Positions 56,001 to 64,000 of a stretch of 64,000 nt of DNA are shown piece by piece. The notes under the pieces are model-generated. The model did not search any database. It worked only from the letters and a program-made list of their open reading frames with translations, and had not been told where the DNA came from. The DNA is from Ignelater luminosus (taxonomy: Eukaryota > Arthropoda > Insecta > Coleoptera > Elateridae). The stretch is taken from contig VTPC01000450.1 of assembly GCA_011009095.1 (NCBI GenBank), forward strand, positions 268,151-332,150, given 5' to 3'. The translations under genes were made by a program, and so were the position numbers. Numbering within the stretch: position 1 is the first letter of the stretch; every line of letters starts with the position of its first letter.

Positions 56001-59000
56001 CACAAATGATCCAATGTGCTGTTCAAAGCATTTATACACAAATAGGCCAGTGTCAAATGGTAAATGGTAGAGAATTTGAACATTTGCATTAAATTTTATG
56101 AATGATTTTGTTTGTTTCTTTTTTAATTTTAAATGTTATTTTTATTGATGTTATTAAACTTAATAAGTGTTTTTCTCAAAACAATTATTATGTAAGGTAC
56201 CAAATTTTTCCACCATCATTCAACCAGTGAAGAAGTCTATCAAAATCTGTAAAATAAAACTGCGATTGTAAAAAGGAATGATGATGACGTCATAGTTCAA
56301 GAACACGATCTGTCAAAAAACATCTTTCTGTGCTCACAAATGCCTTATTGGAATATCAAATCAACGTGGTCAAATATTTTTCAAAAAAAAATTTATAACA
56401 AAATTATGAATTTTTTATTGCTTCTTAAACAATAAATTTCTAGGGTAATTTCTTAACTTCTGTAATCCTATTTTTCTTCTCTACATTTCCATGACCCTTG
56501 CAACATACAACAGCAACAAAAATAATGTGATAAAACAAATAAGCACAGTATTTTTTTCCATTTAGTAACAACTAATAAACCATACACATGAACTTAAGTA
56601 GCATAGAAACCAAACTCCCTGCATCGTATGCTATAAAACGAGCGGTTAAAAACACGTAGCTAGGGTATTCTCCCAGAAATTCGACTTATCAAAGTTGATG
56701 TCAAATATTCTGTTTGAGTTATCAAGATATTCAAAGAATAGAAGTTTGAGTTATCAAGTAAAAATTACACACAATTTTCACTGTTGATGCTATATCCAAC
56801 CAATTTGATTCAAGTTATCGAAGTTCAACTTGTTGAAGTTTGACTGTATTTTGATTTTATACTATATTTGTATAAAACTGTGAGATTTATTGTTAACGTT
56901 TATTGAAACTACAAATATTAATTAGCAAACAATGAACCTAAGCAAAAACCAAAGCCTAGTATATACTGAGAGAATTAAGATTGTTTTTGTAACAATTTTT
57001 TTGTGTAGGTGAGAATTTAAGTTATTTCTAATTTTAAGTATTTATTAGAATTATCTCAAAGACCTCTACATTAAAAAAGCACTGTACACCCTCAATGCAG
57101 TCTTGTTTTACAAATTTTGTCTTGCTGTGACCAAGACTATACAGCAATAGGCTGAGCATTAAGTGGGTAGCAGCCAAGTGAAAAGGTCATTGTACCTTCT
57201 CTTTGGAGTTTCCCTCTCATCTAATGTAGATCTGTAATTGAAATAAATTGTGAAATAGATTGTGGAAATTTTTTATTTTATTAGTGAAAATTTAAATACC
57301 ATCTTCATTTCTTTGTGGAAGCTTTTTCGTGGTGAAAATTAGTGTCAAGCTCAGGTTTCTGTGTGCCAATTTGAGAACTGATTTTCTAAAAATCAATTTA
57401 TTGGTTACTGGTCTAATATTATAGACCTTGTTTTTATGCAGATCTTGCGAGTTGTATTTGATGATTAGCAAGATAATGCATGCTTAAAATTTTCTTTAAT
57501 ACATGAATTATGTCTAAATACCTAAGTATGAATGGGATTCCTGATTTACTGCATTCGAGTTGGTCAACTTGGCTACAGAACATACTTTTCATGTAAGCAG
57601 AAATGACTGTTTTCTTGTATTATTTATTACATTGTTTTGTTGGTTGAATTTTTGCAATGGGTGTTGTAATAGTTGCATGCATGAACAAAATGTATCTTTG
57701 CAAGTTACTAATGTCACAACTGTCATTTTTGGGCTGTTTCTGTAACTCATAGAAGAACCCCGAGACCTGTGTTCAATATCAACATTAAGTGTTTGTTGAG
57801 TATTTGTGACAAATAACAATAAATAATAATGATAATAAGGTACTCCAGATCATCATTAAACATTTCAGTTGTCAATCTTCACAAGGTTTCGCCATTATTC
57901 TTCTTATTTACTTTATAATTATTACAATGATTATAGCCTACAACTTAAGAGGTTATGTTTTCAGTCTGAGGTTATAATAACTTAACAAAATTTATATGGA
58001 ACGGTGCGATGGAAAAAATGTACTTTGGCAAAGTTTTCAACTAGTGATGTCATACTTAAGCCACGTTCTTTAACCAGTAATGCTGTTAGTTGCAAAAATT
58101 CAACTTATATAATATCAAAGCTTGTAAATAAACATATTGTGGATCTATTGCTTTATTTAGATGTATATCTAAATTGTTAACTACTAGGTCAGTAATTCCA
58201 TTTTTGAACCTAATAGAAATTCTGGCCCCCAACATAACCTAAAATAACTTACAGATTAAAATGAAACCTTACATTGACTAAAAGTAAAATAAGTCATGAA
58301 ACAATGAAATTTCATATATACTAAAATTAGAAATGTCAGATTCCAAAGGAAAATGGATAGTAATTTATGGTCTGTCATCCCTGATTGCTTTTGTCTATAT
58401 TTTATTTCTTAAGATATGTTTGTGACCTGGTGCTGTATGCTCATAGTCAATATATTTGTAGTGATGAATCTGAAAGAACAAATGAAGCTTACATAAGCAG
58501 CTTTGATGCTGTTTGGGTAGTACATCTTCTCATGCTTATTTTTGATTATGTAGATGGGATAGTTGTAATGTTTTAATGTCATAGCACAGATCTTCCTAAC
58601 ATTCGCGGCTATAATGCGCAGTGAACTGGTACAAAACCTCATTTGTTCCTAATTGTCTCTTCAATGGCTACTATGACAGTCTAATTATTATTAATTCAAG
58701 ATTTAAAAGACAAAGAGATGCAATCCTATATGATATCAGAACAGAATGAAACAACTGCAATTTATCTACAGGGCAGTTTTTTTCTCTATCAGAGATAAAA
58801 CATGTTACTGAAGAATTTGGCACAGTTAATGTAGAATAAGCTCTTGGAATTTATATTAATAATTCCAAAGACTTCAAAAACTAGCAGGATATTACAGCCA
58901 ACATAATCCTACTTATTATATTTCCAAAACAACATAAGAGAAGAAACCTGGATGGATATTCGTTGTAATCGGAAGCTTGCAAATCACAATAGATACAGAC

Positions 59001-62000
59001 AATATAAAACAAGAACTATTATCTAATTGACTAACGTGACTTTAAAATACCCAGCACCAATATGTGCTTGCAACTACAATAAACAGTAAACGCAAAAGAT
59101 ATCTTTGAATTAACTTTTCTTCATTGTTGACTCAATCAAACTATGATTCCTGAATGCGTATGATTCTACAACATGAACATACAAGGTATTATTGTAGACT
59201 CCTCCTGAAATCACTTTTATTCAGATTACAAAGAAATCAGCTATTGAGAAACCACTATGTGGAAAACTATGGAGAGAGTCATCTGATTAACTTCAAGGGT
59301 TGCCAATGTTATATCTGAACAAGAGCACAAATGCAGATGAAAAGAGAATCATGACCTTCATTGAAATATAAATAAACAAGGATAAGGTGCAATTTAAAGA
59401 TAACAGTTGAAGATTGCTTTTCTTGTATACAGGGTGATTCCAAAATAATGATATCCTCTTAAAGGTGGATAGCAGTGTGATAGTACATACATTTGCGATA
59501 AAAAACGGTAGGTAAAAATTGCATAGTTTCCGAGAAAAATGCGATTGAAGTTTAATCGCTAAGCCAAGCTGGTCCTGCTCTCATACTTTTACTTAAGCAA
59601 AAATCGATAGGGGTTGACTGACTGTCCTTGTCATTGGCAGGTAGTTCTTGCTATTTATGTGAGGGGTATAATAGTTGATCTGGTTTCTACAATGCCATAA
59701 ATAACCAGTAGGAACTTTTTTTTAATCTGCAAACGGAAAAATATTAAAATTTTGCTGTTGGTGATTTTTTTCTGTAAACTTCCGAAAAACCAAAAACTTC
59801 AATAAGCATTATGCTACATAAATAAAAATTGGTTGAATTTATTAAATTGAATTAAATACAGAGGTGATAGTAAGTAGTACCTTCTATACGCATGTTTCAT
59901 TCAAGTAGTATGTGCAATCCATTGCCATTTAAAATGTTTCCTATTCATGTGACTAAATAATAATAAGGGATTAAAATGTTGCTTGTGAGACTGGAGTCTA
60001 ATTGTTCGTAACATAAATTTTGTTATTATTTTTTTACTGTTTTAACGAATTTCAACAACCTTGCATGTTAAACATACTTCAGATTTAAGAAGGGAAAGTT
60101 GTAAAATGTCCAGGGGGTAGCTTATGAAGGCATTTATTGTTCATTGTGCTACTACAGCTGCACTATTAGTTCCAAGAAAATAGGCATGTCTGGTAAATTT
60201 TCGTTCTTGCACTACAAGGGTTTAAAAACACCGTAAATCTCCTTAACTTTCACTTTTTAACCAGACAATACAAGAAACACTTTTCTTTTTTTAACCAGAG
60301 ACGGCTTCAGTTTTTAATATTTAGGAAAATTGTCAAAATTTTCAATTTTCACAGAACCACTTTGTTTTTTCATTTTTTGTCTTCTTTTAGCCTCACTTAT
60401 CACCTATTAAAAGGATACCCTTTGTTTCGGAATCACCCTGTAGATTGAGATTTTTAGAATCTGTCTTCCCATTTGAAAATTGTGTAAGTTCTTATTTCGA
60501 AAACGCACTGTAGTTATGTGAAAATATTGATCTGGCTGTGAACAATTTAATTTTTTCATTAAAAGGGCTGTCTGAATTTACACAAATTGTTGTAAGTTCA
60601 AACTGCGTAAATGACTATATACTGAAAAATATTTATCTAGTTATAGTAAGGATATACTATCTCAAATGAAAAAGTTTGATGGAAAGAAATGAGAGTGAGG
60701 TAAATCTAGGGTGACTAGATATCTTGGGTTTTTAGGATTGTCTCTGTTTTTGATCATTTGTCTTGGTGTCCTGAAAAAGTACTTTGGGATGCAAAATAGT
60801 TCCAGTTTTCAAAACTAAAATAAAAAGCTTGAAAATCGAAACGAACATAATTTGTAAACATACCTTACTTTGAATGGTTGTTTTTAGGGTTGTGAGTGGA
60901 ATATATACCAGACAATACAAAGTAACCCATATGAGGCACATATTAATCATTAATGAATAGCAAAATAGAATTGCTTAATATAAAGCTCTGTTAGTTAAAG
61001 AAGGTACTTTGTGACTAGAGATGGCAGTCAAAAAAAAATTAATTAAAAATTACACCACTGTGTCAATTCCATATACTTGTTTAGAAATATTCTGGTTTTT
61101 CATTTCCAAAATCTGGTCATCCTAAATAAATTCCCAAACACATGATAAAAACGTCAAATTGACATTAAAGAACTCTTATTAGAGTTAAGTGAAAAATAGA
61201 AAACTATAGAAGCGATCTCAAAGTTTGCCTCTATGTGTAGAGAGCAGAGTTAATCATATAACCTCCAAACCAATTGTTTCAAAAAAAATCAGTGTAAACA
61301 TAACAAAAGAAGTGATTTACTTCATACTAACAGAATCAACCAATGGAGCACTACTAAAGATTATGCCACACTAAAAGCTGGGTTTGGTTTTGTGTTTGGC
61401 ATACACTTTTGGAATCTAAACTGCTTGTTTATGTTAAATTTCAGTTGAGGCATTCTGCACCTTGCGTTTGTTTATGATCATATTTTAATAGGTGGTGCAA
61501 GCTCTATTTGTACTGTCTCAAATGGTGGAGTGCAGGAAACTTTTGTGTCACATGATGTTTATCATTTTTTCCGGTTTGCAAGTTTGCATAAATAACCTTA
61601 TCTATCATACATTTGACGCATTGACAAACCAGCTTTATTAAAATTCAAGTTCAAATGGAGCCAGTAAAGTTGTTATATGAATGTAAATTCTAAATCATTC
61701 ATGGTCAAAATACTGAACAAGCAAAAGAAGTTGTTTCTTATCAGTTTTCATGTTTTTAAGGTTACATTTGTCATTTCCTTTTCTGATCACATGTCTATTT
61801 ACTTTACTGCTCATACTCTGAGCATTCGTTAAATCAAAAACCTCCAAATGCTGTTTTGGTCACATGACCTACAACCCTTCTTTGCTCCGTTCCAAAATGC
61901 TAAACTAAATCCATCTTTTATTATCTCTTAAATTATAAAAAAGTAGGGCAAGTCATGGAAATCTTAACACATTTCACTCTGTATATTATTGACAGCTTAA

Positions 62001-63945
62001 AAAATTGATAGAGGTTAGGTAAAAATGAATTTTAGGTTATATTTTTGAGCTTATTGCATTGGATACATTACCAAATCTGCCACATATTAAATAAAGGTCA
62101 GATATTTTACTTTGACAAATTTGTGGATTCTTTTGCTTTCTCTCTCTCTCAAAGCAACTCCCAGAGCTTGCTATTTTGACATGTACTGTGCAAGTAGCAC
62201 AGCTTGGTATGCACTTTTTATAAAACGTGCATAAAAGAGTAGGCATGGTAAACTCCCAGAGCTGCAAATGTAAATATGCAGAGACAAAAAATGGGAACAT
62301 TGGTGGAATAGGGAGTGAAATATCTGACCTTTATTTAATCTGTGAATCTGCTGTAAATAAAATTACTTTATTAAAATAGTAGAATAATTTCAATAACTAC
62401 GATTTTAGTAATTTGTTAATAAATTGCAATTAAGTATATATTTTTTTTCATTTATTGATTTACATTTTAAAATCAGAAGAAAGCTTGCAATAGCCTACAA
62501 AAAATAAAATTTTCAGTTTTGCCATTCACCAAAGTATAATTTCTTTTGTTGTGTTGTTAACTTAACAAAAATAAACCATGGCCTATTCCACTGTTTTATA
62601 ATTTGTAGTATTTAGTTTTAGGCAATGAATTCAAAAATAACTACGACTAAAACTTCACTTACTGTTGCACATGTAAAATAAGTACACACATATTAACTCG
62701 GCAGCACCGTCACTAATGCAAACATCATAAGTAGGGAAATGGTGGTAATCTAAAACCTAAAACTACTGGACAATAATAATTTGAAACAAATAATAGTTAA
62801 TAGCACCTATAGTTGGATTAGTGAATCTATGACCTTTGGCAAAATTAACCTTATTTTGTTTGTGGAAAGTTTGAAGTTTCAAATTTAAAGCTATGTTTAC
62901 ATATTGTGCATTTAAAAATAGAAATGAGTTAGCTTTCCTATAACCAACAGAGAAATGCATTTACAACTATCAGTACTACTAATATGCTTCATTGCTGCTT
63001 ATCCCAAAGCAACCAATTGTCTTGTGTACAAATGTATTTGTTTACATTGAGGCCAGAAGTTAGTTGACTAGTATAATTTTGTAATATCTACTGGAAGATT
63101 ATGAGCATGGCCTGGGTGTTGAAAAAAGGGAGCTTCAAAAAATTTTTGTTTTGGGACTATGATAAAAGTATATATATAATTATAAGTGATAACAGTAATA
63201 TTAATGTGCTCTGTATCAACGAGGAATAATATGGAATTTTTATTTTGCAGAATACTTCAATGCATCAAGTTAACAAGATTCAGCCACGAATATTTGGACA
63301 AAACATGCCAGAAGGTATGATGGCATCGTTTCACAGCACTTCAATGTCACACCAAACCAAAAATCTACAAAATGAAAGTATATTAAGCGATTTGGGTAAT
63401 GATATGAACGTTCTTTGGCGATCATCTAATGATGATTCAATGAATGAATCAGTTTATCAACCAAAGAAGCCTAATATTTCCAAATTTACAATTTATGAAG
63501 AATCTAATGTTCAAGAAGGTTTACCTTCATCTAAAGTTAGTGCGATGAAAACGATGCCATTTAAAGTACTTAGTGATGCAGAACTAGCTGAAACAGGATC
63601 TCGTGGTGGTCATGATATTGCAGCGGCTGCCCAACCTAGTGATGGTGCTAAACGTACAGAAATTTTTGAGGACGATAGCAGTTCTTCGTTTACCGAAGCA
63701 GGTGTTCCATTATCAGCACGATTTCCAGAACTAAATGCAACTTGTAATACACAGGTTTTTAATTTTAATCTCAATGCCATGAAAGTTAGTACACCTCAGT
63801 CTAAACAAGTTCAACCTGAAATTGAAGATGGGTTTGGCAGAACTGATGATGATATTGCTGCAGCACGAAAACAACTCTTCAGTGGTGGAGAACCCGACAA
63901 AAAACATATGTCTACCATTCTTGAAGAAACAACTAAGAGCAGTGG
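50062..63945 (+). CDS. BUB1B: BubR1/Mad3 spindle checkpoint protein, 3'-partial, 6 exons visible
   Basis: BubR1 is part of the mitotic checkpoint complex that inhibits APC/C-Cdc20 at unattached kinetochores. Visible exons are 50062-50189, 50242-50446, 50505-50729, 50780-51119, 51179-51936 and 63251-63945, in phase, for about 783 residues. KEN box 1 is at residues 7-9 (LSKENIQP). The Mad3/Bub1 TPR domain follows, about residues 45-190 (ENWYQYISWIEQSYP, FRFCKLWIKY, CADLYRAWAYYHEAAGDF). KEN box 2 is at about 272-274 (APKENTIKPGAW). The Bub3-binding GLEBS motif is at about 345-367 (KAKVYSSAETEYSIEEIRA). Then comes a His/Gln-rich stretch. The last exon holds FTIYEESNVQE and MSTILEET, which fits the LxxIxE motif for PP2A-B56 (the KARD region). 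The exon ends at a strong donor, GGGTAAGT; the frame would otherwise stop at the TAA within it. Any kinase domain lies beyond the window, so BubR1 versus kinase-less Mad3 is not decided here. Confidence 0.93.
51937..52983. other. Start of the 11.3 kb BubR1 intron
   Basis: No gene. A dispersed repeat (about 52803-52940) resembles 57145-57280 in the same orientation. Confidence 0.45.
52803..52940. repeat. Dispersed direct repeat, copy 1
   Basis: Contains TTCTCTTTGGAGTTTTCCTT and AAATAGATTGTGGAAATCTT. The copy at about 57145-57280 shares these and the order of intervening words (AGGCTGA, TAGGTAG, AAGTGAGAGG). No terminal inverted repeats are seen; the class is unknown. Confidence 0.65.
52984..55060 (-). 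mobile_element. Mariner element, deleted and split by a nested insertion, TSD TA
   Basis: Ends TGAAGCTGGATTGAAAAGTT and the inverse of CAAGGCTGGATTGAAAAGTT, with TA flanks at 52982-52983 and 55061-55062. On the - strand around 53330-53150 it keeps mariner transposase sequence: KVMASIFYDAKDILLIDYLE followed by KGKPI and LLEQLNAAIHEKRP. A different element, 53645-54868, sits inside it. Without that insert only about 850 bases of the mariner remain, so it had lost its other coding part as well. Confidence 0.85.
53645..54868 (+). mobile_element. Tc1-like element of 1224 bp nested in the mariner, TSD TA
   Basis: Left end AGGTATGTATCAGAAGTAGT(TGGACAAA) and inverted right end (TTTGTCCA)GCTATTTCTGATACATACCT, TA at 53643-53644 and 54869-54870. 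The + strand carries a degraded transposase. The open piece 53705-54031 is a Lys/Arg-rich N-terminal part. Later pieces read ILFFNSCDIT, SKFEPKVLAWCSL, YYFGLT, NPPNVPQAGPIEHL and IQRMMEGIKSKIHKMEDHGP. The order and spacing fit a full-length Tc1/mariner-superfamily transposase with several frame breaks. It inserted after the mariner. Confidence 0.85.
55480..56425 (+). mobile_element. Mariner-like element with about 100-bp inverted repeats
   Basis: TTCCAATAAGGCATTTGTAA then CAGAAAGATGTTTTTTGACA (55550-55595) are matched in inverted order near 56310-56355. Outer arms share AAATTCATAATTTTG. The + strand has transposase pieces: GPYFFEGNRTSDRYLEFLRF, IWFEQDGTSPHFGADMRQFL and WPGRWLGRRGPIEWP, the same group as at 26012 and 37337. 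The catalytic motif reads QDGTSPHF. Frames are broken after about residue 97. The outermost bases are uncertain; TACAGAGTGGTG near 55477 may be the left end. Confidence 0.75.
56426..59429. other. BubR1 intron, middle part
   Basis: Holds the second copy of the dispersed repeat (about 57145-57280). I recognise no gene or element with two ends elsewhere here. Confidence 0.4.
57145..57280. repeat. Dispersed direct repeat, copy 2
   Basis: Shares TTCTCTTTGGAGTTT and AAATAGATTGTGGAAATTTT with 52803-52940, in the same order and orientation, with about a fifth of positions changed. Confidence 0.65.
59430..60440. mobile_element. Non-autonomous Tc1/mariner-type element, 1011 bp, TSD TA
   Basis: Ends CAGGGTGATTCCAAAATAAT and the inverse of CAGGGTGATTCCGAAACAAA; TA at 59428-59429 and 60441-60442. 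The arms match for about 45 bases (GATATCCTCTTAAAGGTGGATA with its partner), and less clearly further in. No transposase sequence is recognisable. Confidence 0.8.
60441..63250. other. BubR1 intron, last part
   Basis: AT-rich, no gene. The acceptor TATTTTGCAG at 63241-63250 closes the intron. Confidence 0.5.
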
Positions 63946-64000
63946 GTAAGTTTAGCCATTATTTCCTTCTTGTAAAGTCTGCTGCACTTGAACACTCCCT

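Overview
The window is AT-rich nuclear DNA from an insect. It has spliced genes with GT-AG introns, several animal-specific protein families (Polyhomeotic, FAM76, DNAJB13, BubR1), introns of up to about 20 kb, and a dense load of decayed DNA transposons. The species and order cannot be fixed from the sequence alone. One assembly gap of 304 N lies at 36555-36858.

Gene layout: (1) polyhomeotic (ph), + strand, 1101-11646, 16 visible coding exons, 5' end outside or unresolved. (2) A convergent intergenic stretch, 11.8-18.2 kb, holding two related PIF/Harbinger-type MITEs and a decayed coding remnant. (3) An AAMP/Sqt1-type WD40 gene, - strand, 18238-19398, one coding exon. (4) A DNAJB13-type J-protein gene, - strand, 19652-21469, five exons. 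(5) A predicted, unrecognised small gene, + strand, 21923-22876, three exons including a 24-nt micro-exon, head-to-head with DNAJB13. (6) A FAM76 gene, + strand, 23677-44890, five coding exons, with a 19.8 kb last intron full of transposons. (7) Pyridoxal kinase, - strand, 48083-49410, five exons. (8) BubR1/Mad3, + strand, from 50062, running off the right edge, head-to-head with pyridoxal kinase and interrupted by an 11.3 kb transposon-rich intron.

The genes form no operon or common pathway. They look like ordinary housekeeping, chromatin, cilia and mitosis genes in a compact neighbourhood, with two head-to-head pairs (DNAJB13 / small gene; PDXK / BubR1).

Most of the remaining DNA is Class II transposon debris: Tc1/mariner-type elements with CAGGGTG ends and TA duplications, some with terminal inverted repeats of hundreds of bases; a hAT copy with a perfect 8-bp duplication and a second, older hAT; a pogo/Tigger-type MITE; PIF/Harbinger-type MITEs; one LINE fragment; and nested insertions that give an insertion order. 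I saw no CRISPR array, tRNA, rRNA or LTR retroelement, and no convincing new multi-gene system. The best candidates for something undescribed are the small three-exon gene at 21.9-22.9 kb and the long-inverted-repeat elements.
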